Shown here one piece after another: positions 13,237-21,356 of a DNA stretch of 64,000 bases. This stretch comes from Serinicoccus chungangensis. Lineage in GTDB: Bacteria > Actinomycetota > Actinomycetes > Actinomycetales > Dermatophilaceae. The stretch is from contig NZ_CP040887.1 of the NCBI RefSeq assembly GCF_006337125.1, forward strand, positions 2,790,001 through 2,854,000. The letters are read 5' to 3'. The position numbers were made by a program, and so were the translations under genes. The notes beneath the pieces are model-generated. The model saw only the letters and a program-made list of their open reading frames with translations. It was not told where the DNA came from and did no database searches. Position 1 is the first letter of the stretch. Each line of letters starts with the position of its first letter.

Positions 13237-14178
13237 ATGACGCTGCGACGCACCCGCACGATGACCCTGGTCGGGGCCGCCCTGGCCACCAGCCTGACCC
13301 TCGCCGCCTGCGGCGGCGGTGACTCCGGTGGCGACACCGGTGAGGGCGACTCGGCTGACCCGGCCGCCGGTGGTGCCGAGGGCACCATCACCATGGGCTT
13401 CATCCCGTCCTGGACGGACGGGCTGTCCACCGCCTACCTCCTCGAGGACCAGCTCACCAAGCTCGGCTACGAGGTCGAGATGGAGGAGCTCACCGAGGCC
13501 GCCCTGCTCTACACCGGGCTGGCCGAGGGTGACGTGGACATGTACCCGTCGGCGTGGCCGGAGGTCACGCACGCCCAGTACATGGAGGAGTACGGCGACC
13601 AGATCGAGGACCTCGGCGCCTACTACGACAACGCGAAGCTCACCTTCGCCGTGCCGAGCTACACGGACGTCGAGTCCATCGCCGACCTGACCGGCAACGC
13701 CGACATGTTCGGCGGACAGATCATCGGGATCGAGCCGGGCGCCGGTCTGACCGCGGCCACCCAGGACTCGGTGATGCCCACCTACGACCTGGAGGACGAC
13801 TACGAGCTCGTCACCTCCTCCACCGCCGCCATGCTCACCGAGCTGGAGAGCGCCATCAACGACGAGGAGGACATCGTCGTCACGCTGTGGCAGCCGTTCT
13901 GGGCCAACAGCGCCTTCGACGTCAAGACCCTCGAGGACCCGGAGAACGCGCTGGGCGAGGCCGAGGCGCTGCACTTCCTGGGCACCGAGGGCTTCTCCGA
14001 GGAGTTCCCCGAGGCCGCCGAGCTCATCGCCGGCATCCAGCTGGACGACGAGGAGTACGGCGCCCTCGAGGACATGGTCGTCAACGAGTACGGCGAGGGC
14101 CAGGAGGCCGAGGCCATCGACGCCTTCCTGGAGGAGTACCCGGAGGCCTTCGACACGATGGTCACCGAGGAGGGCTGA
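13237..14178 (+). CDS. proX: Glycine betaine/proline-type substrate-binding lipoprotein (ProX/OpuAC)
   Basis: Extracellular ligand-binding component of the importer. The signal peptide ends in lipobox LAAC at about residue 25, so the protein is anchored as a lipoprotein, followed by a Gly/Asp-rich linker typical of high-GC actinobacteria. The OpuAC fold starts at TITMGFIPSWTDG; tryptophans in SWTDG, SAWPEVT and LWQPFWANS are candidates for the aromatic cage that holds quaternary amines. A GAAGGGA ribosome site precedes the ATG. It closes the proVWX operon, before a strong terminator. Confidence 0.94.
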   Translation: MTLRRTRTMTLVGAALATSLTLAACGGGDSGGDTGEGDSADPAAGGAEGTITMGFIPSWTDGLSTAYLLEDQLTKLGYEVEMEELTEAALLYTGLAEGDVDMYPSAWPEVTHAQYMEEYGDQIEDLGAYYDNAKLTFAVPSYTDVESIADLTGNADMFGGQIIGIEPGAGLTAATQDSVMPTYDLEDDYELVTSSTAAMLTELESAINDEEDIVVTLWQPFWANSAFDVKTLEDPENALGEAEALHFLGTEGFSEEFPEAAELIAGIQLDDEEYGALEDMVVNEYGEGQEAEAIDAFLEEYPEAFDTMVTEEG

Positions 14179-14193
14179 GCCCCACCGCACGAT

Positions 14194-14230
14194 CCGACGG
14201 CCCTGCGGCAGCACGCCGCAGGGCCGTCGG
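14194..14230 (+). terminator. Terminator after proVWX
   Basis: A perfect 16-bp inverted repeat with a 5-base loop (AGCAC), beginning 15 bp after the proX stop. There is no long T tract, which is common in high-GC actinobacteria. Confidence 0.8.
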
Positions 14231-14281
14231 CGTCCCCGGCGATTTCCCGACCCGCGCGACGGCTTGGAAGACTGGTCCACC

Positions 14282-15061
14282 ATGTCCTCCCGCCAGACCC
14301 GCATCTCCGTCGAGCTCGTCCCGCGCAGCCCCGAGTCGGTCCGCGGCGAGATGCTGCAGGTGCGCGAGCACCTGGGGGGCGTGGACACGGTCAACATCCC
14401 CGACCTGGTGAAGTTCGAGCTGCGCAGCTGGGCGGCGACCCAGGTCGCCCGGGAGTCGACGACCCGGGCCGACGGGACGGCATACCGGACGATCCCGCAC
14501 ATCCGGGCCGCAGACGTGGACCCGGACGCCGAGCTCCCCATGGCGCAGGAGGCGCGGCGCACCGGTGAGCTGCTCGTGGTGTCGGGCGACGACGCCGACT
14601 ACTTCCACTCCTCGACCTACCCCGTGGACGCCGTCGACGTCATCCGGCGCCTGCGCAGCGAGCTGCCCGGGGTGACGATCTACGCCGGCCTGGACCCCTA
14701 CCGCCAGGCGATGACCACCGAGATGCGCTACCTGGACCGCAAGCTCGCGGCCGGCGCCAGCGGCATCTTCACCCAGCCCTTCTTCGACGTGCACCTCATG
14801 TCCGCCTGGGCCTCGGTCCTCCCGCCCGAGCTGCCCGTGTGGTGGGGTGCCACCTCGGTGACGACGGACGGCGCGATGGGCTACTGGCGCCGGCGCAACC
14901 GGGTCGTCTTCCCCCGGGGCTTCGACACCTCGATCGGCTGGCAGCGCGACTTCGCCCGACGCGTCGTCGACTTCGCCCGGGAACGGGGCCACCACGCCTA
15001 CCTCATGCCGGTCCGCGCGCCGCTGCTCGACTACCTCGGCGGCGTCCTCGACGAGCGCTGA
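14282..15061 (+). CDS. Methylenetetrahydrofolate reductase-like protein (MetF family)
   Basis: A 259-residue single-domain TIM-barrel protein resembling the MetF reductase, which makes 5-methyltetrahydrofolate for MetH. The fragments ISVELVPRSPESV near the N-terminus, GVTIYAGLDPYRQ, AGASGIFTQPFFD and YWRRRNRVVFPRGFDTS fit the family pattern; the GIFTQPFFD segment is a MetF hallmark. It is somewhat divergent from the E. coli enzyme, so a specialised role is possible. I use the ATG at MSSRQTR; a TTG six codons earlier is an alternative. It follows the proX terminator and probably has its own promoter. Confidence 0.75.
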   Translation: MSSRQTRISVELVPRSPESVRGEMLQVREHLGGVDTVNIPDLVKFELRSWAATQVARESTTRADGTAYRTIPHIRAADVDPDAELPMAQEARRTGELLVVSGDDADYFHSSTYPVDAVDVIRRLRSELPGVTIYAGLDPYRQAMTTEMRYLDRKLAAGASGIFTQPFFDVHLMSAWASVLPPELPVWWGATSVTTDGAMGYWRRRNRVVFPRGFDTSIGWQRDFARRVVDFARERGHHAYLMPVRAPLLDYLGGVLDER

Positions 15062-15102
15062 GCCGGGCCGGGTATGTCGCCCCCCGCTGCCACGCTGGGG
15101 GG

Positions 15103-16557
15103 ATGACGACGAGGTGGGCGACGAGGCCGGATCACCTGCCCGTCGCCGGGGAGGGCGACGGGCGGGTGCGCCGGGCCGTCGTCCTCATCCACGGCATCGG
15201 GGAGCAGGAACCGACGGGCACCCTGCGGGGCTTCGTCGACGGCCTGGGCGTGGGCCGTGAGGCCTGGAGCAAGCCCGACCGGGTCAGCGACAACCTCGAG
15301 CTGCGCCGCATGTCCCTCTACGGCCGTTCGTCCCGCCGCGCGCCGACCGACCTCTACGAGCTCTACTGGGCCCACCACGCCCCGACGTCCAGCGCGTCGC
15401 AGGTCCTGGGCTGGCTGGGCCGGCTGCTGCGCCGGCGGTCCGGATGGTCCGCCGGCCCCGCCTCCCCGGCCCTCAACGTACTCACCCTCGGGCTGCTGCT
15501 CACGGTCCTCGTGGCCGCGCTCATCGCCGTCGTCATGGTCTCCCGCGAGGGGGTGCGGGCGTGGCTCACCCAGCCGCCCTTCTGGGTGGCGGCCAGCCTG
15601 GCCGCGGCGCAGGCGGCGGTGCGCCCGTGGCTCACCCGCCGGCTGGCCGACGCCGAGCGCTACCTCACGCCGGACCCGTCCGGGGTCGCCGCGCGGACCG
15701 AGATTCGCAGCGAGGGGCTGGAGCTCATGCGCCGGCTGCACACCTCGGGCGTCTACGACGAGATCGCCGTGGTGGGCCACTCCCTCGGGTCGGTCATCGG
15801 CTACGACATCCTGCGGCTGTTCTGGGACGAGGCCCGCCACCCCACCTTTGAGAAGGCCGGCCCGCAGCCGGAGGCCGAGCGCCTGGTGCACGACTACAGC
15901 GACCCCCTGGGGCTGACGCCCGGGGAGGTCGAGGTGTTCCAGCACGTGCAGCGCCGGCTCTGGCGGGAGTGCCGCGAGCGCGGGGTGCCCTGGCTCGTCA
16001 CCGACTTCCTCACGCTGGGGTCGCCGCTGGCGCACGGCCGCCTGCTGCTCGACACCCGGGCCTCCTCGCTGCAGCGTCGTCAGGACGACCTCGAGCTGCC
16101 GATGTGCCCGCCGATGCCCTCGCTCGCGCCCTCCGCGGACGCCGACGAGCGGTCGGCGTCCTTCTACCCCGCGGTGCTGCGCAAGGGCGACCTGGAGCGG
16201 TCGGTGCTCGTCGGCAACCACGGCGCCCCCTTCGGGCCGACCCGGTGGACCAACCTCTACTTCCCGGGGCGCTGGCTCGTCTTCGGCGACCCGGTCGGCG
16301 GGCCGCTGCGGGGCGTCCTGGGCACCGGCATCCGTGACGTCGCGGTGCACCACTCCGGTCGGCACCAGCCCTGGTGGCACCGCCTGCTGCCGCTGCACGA
16401 CCACCTGCGCTACTGGGACCCGCTGCCCGGTGCCGGCCGGCGCCGGGCCGCTACGGTGGAGTGCGTGCCCCTGATCCGGTCCGTCCTCGGCCTGGAGCCG
16501 TCACCGGAGGGCGGTGACGGCCTGACCCCGGGGCCGACAGAGGATGAGGACGCATGA
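15103..16557 (+). CDS. Predicted membrane-associated alpha/beta hydrolase
   Basis: 484 residues. The N-terminus (RRAVVLIHGIGEQEPTG) carries the oxyanion-type HG motif of alpha/beta hydrolases; VVGHSLGSVIGYDIL holds a nucleophile-elbow serine. Between them lie two hydrophobic stretches (LNVLTLGLLLTVLVAALIAV and a weaker WVAASLAAAQAAV) that probably span the membrane, splitting the hydrolase fold. Substrate unknown; lipase-like or depalmitoylase-like hydrolases have similar shapes. The ATG is chosen because the upstream reading frame is antisense-like. The stop overlaps the SRPBCC gene start (ATGA), so the two are co-translated. Confidence 0.65.
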   Translation: MTTRWATRPDHLPVAGEGDGRVRRAVVLIHGIGEQEPTGTLRGFVDGLGVGREAWSKPDRVSDNLELRRMSLYGRSSRRAPTDLYELYWAHHAPTSSASQVLGWLGRLLRRRSGWSAGPASPALNVLTLGLLLTVLVAALIAVVMVSREGVRAWLTQPPFWVAASLAAAQAAVRPWLTRRLADAERYLTPDPSGVAARTEIRSEGLELMRRLHTSGVYDEIAVVGHSLGSVIGYDILRLFWDEARHPTFEKAGPQPEAERLVHDYSDPLGLTPGEVEVFQHVQRRLWRECRERGVPWLVTDFLTLGSPLAHGRLLLDTRASSLQRRQDDLELPMCPPMPSLAPSADADERSASFYPAVLRKGDLERSVLVGNHGAPFGPTRWTNLYFPGRWLVFGDPVGGPLRGVLGTGIRDVAVHHSGRHQPWWHRLLPLHDHLRYWDPLPGAGRRRAATVECVPLIRSVLGLEPSPEGGDGLTPGPTEDEDA

Positions 16558-17000
16558 CGCAGGCGCGCAGCTACCCCGGCCCCCGGATCGTGGTCGCCCA
16601 GGACGTCGACGCCGACCCCGAGGCGCTGTATGCCGCGTGGACGGACCCGCAGGTCCTCGCCACGTGGTGGTGGCCCGGTCTCCCGGACACCCGGCACACC
16701 GTGGACGCGACCGAGGGCGGACGCTTCGAGGTGCACTCCGAGGTCGCCTCGCTCGGCGCCGCCGGGCACTTCACCCGGCTCGAGCCGCCCTCGCTGGTGC
16801 AGCTGGCGTGGCGGTGGGAGACCGGGGAGGGGCAGGAGGAGGACGACCTCGTGACCGTCGAGCTCAAAGGGCACTCCCACGGCACCCTCGTCGTGCTCAC
16901 CCACGAGATCGCCCAGCCCGACGGGGACACCTCGATGCGCGAGGGCTGGGTCGGGGCGCTGCGCGCGCTGGCGACGACGATCGGCCGGCCCGCCGGCTGA
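16554..17000 (+). CDS. SRPBCC-fold protein, AHSA1-like
   Basis: 148 residues with the START/Bet v1-like pattern of Aha1-type proteins: VAQDVDADPEALYAAWTDPQVLATWWWPG, then beta strands and VLTHEIAQPDG before a C-terminal helix with GWVGALRALATTIG. These small cavity proteins bind hydrophobic ligands or act as stress cofactors; the ligand is unknown. Coupled by ATGA to the upstream membrane hydrolase, which may supply or consume the ligand. Confidence 0.75.
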   Translation: MTQARSYPGPRIVVAQDVDADPEALYAAWTDPQVLATWWWPGLPDTRHTVDATEGGRFEVHSEVASLGAAGHFTRLEPPSLVQLAWRWETGEGQEEDDLVTVELKGHSHGTLVVLTHEIAQPDGDTSMREGWVGALRALATTIGRPAG

Positions 17001-17044
17001 CCTCGAGGGCGCGAGCCGCCCGCGGCGGGCCGGCGACCGGCCTC
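16984..17044. terminator. Bidirectional terminator between convergent SRPBCC and helicase genes
   Basis: Twelve-base perfect arms (GCCGGCCCGCCG and complement) overlap the last codons of both convergent genes, with a 37-base loop that can form a smaller inner stem. Position and symmetry support bidirectional termination; the loop is long. Confidence 0.5.
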
Positions 17045-19676
17045 AGAGCCGCCGGAAGCTCGTCGCCAGCAGGACGGGCTCGCCCACGGCGTCGCTCGCG
17101 TCGAGGTCGCACTCGGCCTCGATCACCCAGTCCAGGTCACCGTCGGGGTCGGTGACGGTCTGGCTCACCCGCCAGACCCGCTGGGCGCTGCCGTCGCCGA
17201 TCCGGGCCTGGGCCGGCGGCACCGGCTCGACCCGCAGGTGCTGAGGTCCGCGCGCGTCGGCGTCGAGGACCACCTGGTCGTGCTCGTCGTAGAACGCCCC
17301 GACCGCCTCGTCCCAGTCCTGTCGCGTCAGGAGCGGCTCGACGGCGGGCTCGGGCAGCGCCGCCACCTGGGCCTCGAGGTCGCCCAGGGCCTCCCAGCCG
17401 TCGTCGGCGACCAGCTCCACCCGCCGCCACATGGCGTTGCGGACCATCACCCGGAAGGCCCGCTCGTTGCCGGTGATGGGCCGCGCCGGGGGCGGCGGCG
17501 CCCCGGCGGCCGCCTGCCGGGCGGCCTCCTCCACGCGGTCCGGGTCGGTGAGCGCCTCCCACTCCTCCAGCAGGGAGGAGTCGGTCTGGCGGATCGTCTC
17601 GCCGAGCCAGTGGACCAGGTCGTGGAGCTGCTCGGTGTAGGCCGACTCCGGGACGGTCTGGCGCAGGGTGCGGTAGGCGTCGGTGAGGTAGCGCAGCACC
17701 ACGCCCTCGGACCGGGCCAGCTGGTAGTAGCCGACGAACTCGGTGAAGCTCATCGCCCGTTCCCACATGTCCCGGACCACCGCCTTGGGCGACAGCGCGT
17801 CCTCGCGCACCCAGGGGTTCGACTGGCGGTAGGTCGAGAGCGTGGCCTGCAGCAGCTCGGCCAGCGGTTGCGGCCAGCTGACCTCCTCCAGCCGGGCCAT
17901 CCGCTCGTCGTACTCCAGCCCGTCGGCCTTCATCTGCGCCACCGCCTCGCCCCGGGCGCGGTAGCGCTGGGCCATGAGGACGGGCATGGGGTCGTCCAGC
18001 ACGGCCTCGACGACGCTGACCACGTCGAGCGGGTAGGTGGGCGCCTCGGGGTCGAAGAGGTCCAGCGCGGCGAGCGCGAACGGCGCCAGCGGCTGATTGA
18101 GGGCGAAGTTCTCGGCCACCCCGGGCCCGAGGTCGACGCTGCGGCCCCCGTCGCCCGGGGGGTCCAGGCGCACCAGCACCTCGGTGTCCAGGAGCGAGCG
18201 GCCCAGGCTCACCGCCTGCCGGGCCAGGCGGTTCTGCGCCGCAGGCGTCTCGTGGTTGTCGCGCAGCAGCCGCGACAGGTGCGTGACCGGGTCGCCGCGG
18301 CGGGCGACGGTGTTGAGGATGACCGCGTGGTCGACCTTCATCTTCGACTGCAGCGACTCGGGCTCGGCGCCGACGAGCTTGGCGTAGGTCTGCTCGCTCC
18401 AGGAGACGAAGCCCTCCGGCGGCTTCTTGCGCTGCACCTTCTTCTGCTTCTTCGGGTCGTCCCCGGCCTTGGCCAGGGCGCGCGCGTTCTCGATGGCGTG
18501 CTCGGGGGCCTGAACGACGACATACCCCGAGGTGTCGAAGCCGGCCCGCCCGGCGCGACCGGCGATCTGGTGGAACTCCCGGGCGCGCAGCACCCGCTGG
18601 CGCGAGCCGTCGAACTTGGCGAGCCCGGTGAAGAGCACGGTGCGGATCGGCACGTTGATGCCGACCCCGAGGGTGTCGGTGCCGCAGATGACCTTGAGCA
18701 GCCCGTCCTGGGCGAGCTGCTCGACCAGCCGGCGGTACCGCGGCAGCATCCCCGCGTGGTGCACCCCGATCCCCTGGCGCACGAGCTGGGACAGGGTCCG
18801 CCCGAAGCCCGCGGTGAAGCGGAACGCACCGATCCGGGTGCGGATCGCCTCCTTCTCGGCCGCGTCGACGAGGCGGGGCACCGACAGCAGCGACTGCGCG
18901 CGCTCCAGCGCCTCCTTCTGGGTGAAGTGGACCACGTAGATCGGCGCCTGGCGCTCCTCCAGCAGCTCCTGGATGGTGTCCGGCAGCGGCGTCATCGCGA
19001 GGGACTCGGCGAAGTGCAGCGGCACCGGCCGCTCGGCGCCCGCGACGAGGGCGGTGTGCCGTCCCGTGCGCCGGGTCAGGTCGTCGCCGAGCCGGGTCGT
19101 GTCCCCGAGGGTGGCGGACATGAGCACGAACTGCGCCTGCGGCAGCGTGAGCAGCGGCACCTGCCAGGCCCAGCCGCGCTGGCCGTCGCCGTAGTAGTGG
19201 AACTCGTCCATGACGACGATCCCGATGTCGGCCCCCTCACCCTCGCGCAGGGCGATGTTGGCCAGCACCTCGGCGGTGCACACGACGATGGGAGCGTCGG
19301 CGTTGACGGCCGCGTCGCCGGTGAGCATGCCGACGTTCTCGGCGCCGAAGGTCCGGCAGGCGTCGAAGAACTTCTCGCTGACCAGGGCCTTGATCGGCGC
19401 GGTGAGGAAGGCCACCTCGTCGCGGGCCAGCGCGAGGAAGCAGGCCGCCGTCGCCACCAGCGACTTGCCGCTGCCGGTCGGCGTGGCGAGCACGACGTTG
19501 CTCCCCTCGAGCAGGTGCAGCAGCGCCTCCTCCTGGTGGGGGTAGAGCGTCGTGCCGCGGTCGGCGGCCCAGGCGGCGAAGGTGTCGAAGATCGTGTCGG
19601 CGTCCGGGGTCCCGGCACCCGCCCCCGCGGACGGGAGCCGGTCGGTCAGGGTCTGGTCGGTGGGCATCCCCTCCAT
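17043..19676 (-). CDS. DEAD/DEAH-box RNA helicase (Ski2-like, DUF3516 C-terminus)
   Basis: An 877-residue superfamily 2 helicase. Motif I is ATPTGSGKS (about 64-72), motif II DEFH in VVMDEFHYY, motif III SATLGD, and motif VI HQIAGRAGRAGFD. The C-terminal half matches the DUF3516 type found in actinobacterial DEAD-box helicases. Likely role: RNA unwinding or turnover, possibly cold or stress related. Two in-frame starts (MEGMPTD, or MPTDQ three codons on) are both possible. Divergent from the next small gene and convergent with SRPBCC. Confidence 0.85.
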   Translation of the reverse strand: MEGMPTDQTLTDRLPSAGAGAGTPDADTIFDTFAAWAADRGTTLYPHQEEALLHLLEGSNVVLATPTGSGKSLVATAACFLALARDEVAFLTAPIKALVSEKFFDACRTFGAENVGMLTGDAAVNADAPIVVCTAEVLANIALREGEGADIGIVVMDEFHYYGDGQRGWAWQVPLLTLPQAQFVLMSATLGDTTRLGDDLTRRTGRHTALVAGAERPVPLHFAESLAMTPLPDTIQELLEERQAPIYVVHFTQKEALERAQSLLSVPRLVDAAEKEAIRTRIGAFRFTAGFGRTLSQLVRQGIGVHHAGMLPRYRRLVEQLAQDGLLKVICGTDTLGVGINVPIRTVLFTGLAKFDGSRQRVLRAREFHQIAGRAGRAGFDTSGYVVVQAPEHAIENARALAKAGDDPKKQKKVQRKKPPEGFVSWSEQTYAKLVGAEPESLQSKMKVDHAVILNTVARRGDPVTHLSRLLRDNHETPAAQNRLARQAVSLGRSLLDTEVLVRLDPPGDGGRSVDLGPGVAENFALNQPLAPFALAALDLFDPEAPTYPLDVVSVVEAVLDDPMPVLMAQRYRARGEAVAQMKADGLEYDERMARLEEVSWPQPLAELLQATLSTYRQSNPWVREDALSPKAVVRDMWERAMSFTEFVGYYQLARSEGVVLRYLTDAYRTLRQTVPESAYTEQLHDLVHWLGETIRQTDSSLLEEWEALTDPDRVEEAARQAAAGAPPPPARPITGNERAFRVMVRNAMWRRVELVADDGWEALGDLEAQVAALPEPAVEPLLTRQDWDEAVGAFYDEHDQVVLDADARGPQHLRVEPVPPAQARIGDGSAQRVWRVSQTVTDPDGDLDWVIEAECDLDASDAVGEPVLLATSFRRL

Positions 19677-19746
19677 TGTCGGTGATGGAGGTGCGACGGC
19701 CAGCCTCGGCGCGCGTCTCCCCCGTGGCGTCGGGCACGATGGGCAG

Positions 19747-20184
19747 ATGCTCAGCGTCGATCTCGCCCGTCAGCTGCACGATGCCGGCCTCATCTGGTCG
19801 CCCCTGGCCGGGGACCGCTTCGTCGTGGACCGCTCCGGGATGACGCACGACGTGTTCTACCTGGCCGACATGACGGTGGAGGTGCACGAGTTCGTCGGCG
19901 GCTCGGTGATCGGCTTCAACGGGGTCGCCGAGTGGGCGCTCGACTCGGTGGCCCTCGACGACACCACCTGGCTGCCGCGGGAGGACCAGCTGCGGGCCGT
20001 GCTGGGTCACGACTTCGTCGGGCTGGGGTTGCGCCGCGGGGAGGACGAGGGCAACGACGACCACGGGGGGATCGAGTATGCCGTCGTCGCGCTGGTCGAG
20101 GGGTCGCCCACGACCTTCGCCCACCGGGACGCCGAGGAGGCGTACGGTCTCGCCACCCTGGCGGTGCTCCGCACCCGCCACTGA
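19747..20184 (+). CDS. Conserved actinobacterial hypothetical protein
   Basis: 145 residues (MLSVDLARQLHDAGLIWSP). The strands around GDRFVVDRSGMTHDVFYLADMT and the block AEWALDSVALDDTTWLPREDQLRAVL look like a compact alpha/beta domain. I recall similar short actinobacterial proteins being labelled pilus assembly protein CpaE, but there is no P-loop or receiver domain here to support that. Function unknown. It diverges from the helicase with a 70-bp gap. Confidence 0.7.
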   Translation: MLSVDLARQLHDAGLIWSPLAGDRFVVDRSGMTHDVFYLADMTVEVHEFVGGSVIGFNGVAEWALDSVALDDTTWLPREDQLRAVLGHDFVGLGLRRGEDEGNDDHGGIEYAVVALVEGSPTTFAHRDAEEAYGLATLAVLRTRH

Positions 20185-20224
20185 AACCGTGGACGGCGTG
20201 ATCCAGTCGCTACTAGCCTGAGGC

Positions 20225-20845
20225 ATGCCGCCGGACGAGACCGAGTTCTTCCACACCGACCGGGCCCACTACGAGTACCTGCGGCAGCAGCGGGAGGCCG
20301 CGGAGGACGCGGCGGCCCGGGAGCGCTCCGCCCGCTCGGGGTGCGGTCTGCTCTGGCTGCTGCCCGCGCTGCTCGCCCTGGCGTCGGTCGTCGCGCTCGA
20401 CGACGTGCTGGCCGGCTACCCCGGCTGGTCCGAGGGGATCGTCGCCCGCCTCCCCCAGGACTGGGTGGACGCGGCCGGCGACCGGTGGTGGGCGGCCGTC
20501 CTGCTGGGCCTGGGCGTGCTCACCCCGCTCTGGCTGCTGGCCTGGGTGGTCGCCGTCGTCCGTCGACGGGTGGCGGTGCACCTGCGCCGGGGGTGGCTGC
20601 TGGGTCCGCCGCGCTGGGCCTGGCTGACCCTGGCGACGGCGGTGCGCGCGGTGCTCACCCTCGCCGGTCTGGTCACCGCCTGGCAGGTCGTGCGACTGGC
20701 CCGCGGGGTGCCGCTGCAGGAGGTCGCCGACGTGCGGACGCCGGCGCTCGTGGTGCTGGCCCTGGTGGGGGCGGCCTCGGCCCTGAGGGCTCTGGCCCTG
20801 CACCGGCAGCTGCCGTCGGCAGGTCCGGTCAGCGGCGGATGGTGA
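20225..20845 (+). CDS. Hypothetical membrane protein
   Basis: 206 residues with a charged N-terminus (HTDRAHYEYLRQQREAAEDA) followed by about four transmembrane helices (CGLLWLLPALLALASVV, VLLGLGVLTPLWLLAWVVAV, LATAVRAVLTLAGLVTAW and a last one near VVLALVGAASALRAL). No family recognised. It follows the small unknown gene after 40 bp and may share its transcript. Its 3' end overlaps the convergent cysteine hydrolase gene by 17 bp. Confidence 0.65.
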   Translation: MPPDETEFFHTDRAHYEYLRQQREAAEDAAARERSARSGCGLLWLLPALLALASVVALDDVLAGYPGWSEGIVARLPQDWVDAAGDRWWAAVLLGLGVLTPLWLLAWVVAVVRRRVAVHLRRGWLLGPPRWAWLTLATAVRAVLTLAGLVTAWQVVRLARGVPLQEVADVRTPALVVLALVGAASALRALALHRQLPSAGPVSGGW

Positions 20846-21356
20846 CCTGCGGGGCGTAGAGCTCCATCGCGGCGAGCGCCCGGTCGTGCGCCTCGTCGCT
20901 GGACCCCGCGCAGGCGGCCGCCGCGACCTCCACGGTGCAGCCGGCGTCCGCGGCGGCCAGTGCCGTGGAGAGCACGCAGCAGTCGGTGGCGACACCGGCC
21001 AGCACCAGGTGCGCGTCCGCGCCGACGACGTCGTGCAGCCGCTCGCCCCACTTGCCGAAGGTCGGCTCGGTGACGGTGTGCGGCAGCCGCAGCTCGGCGA
21101 TCTCGTCGACGAGGTCGAACATCGGGTCGTGCTGCTCCCGGTCGGCGAACGGGAAGCGCTCGAGGTAGGCGACCCAGGAGCCGTGCCGGACGTGCGGGGG
21201 CACCCACCGGGTCTGGACGACCCGCCCGGAGTGCTCGTCCACCAGCGCCCGGATCGGCGCGAGCGTCTCGGCGAAGCGGGGGGCGCACCACTCGGAGGCG
21301 GGGTCGGCGAAGATGCGCTGCGCGTCGACGACGACCAACCAGGGCTGCGACGTCAT
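20829..21356 (-). CDS. Cysteine hydrolase, isochorismatase family
   Basis: 175 residues with the isochorismatase-like hydrolase layout: VVVDAQRIFADP holds the catalytic aspartate, TFGKWGERL a likely catalytic lysine, and GVATDCCVLSTALAA the nucleophilic cysteine. The family covers nicotinamidases, ureidoacrylate and N-carbamoyl amidohydrolases as well as true isochorismatases. Here it is coupled by ATGA to an NCS1 transporter gene, pointing to hydrolysis of an imported N-heterocycle or its breakdown product. Start chosen at MTSQPWLVV, the last gene of the pair. Confidence 0.85.
   Translation of the reverse strand: MTSQPWLVVVDAQRIFADPASEWCAPRFAETLAPIRALVDEHSGRVVQTRWVPPHVRHGSWVAYLERFPFADREQHDPMFDLVDEIAELRLPHTVTEPTFGKWGERLHDVVGADAHLVLAGVATDCCVLSTALAAADAGCTVEVAAAACAGSSDEAHDRALAAMELYAPQVTIRR

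Noticed and set aside
17043..19676. Defence-system helicase
   Set aside because: Complete DUF3516-type RNA helicase with housekeeping-like neighbours; no nuclease, methylase or toxin genes adjacent.
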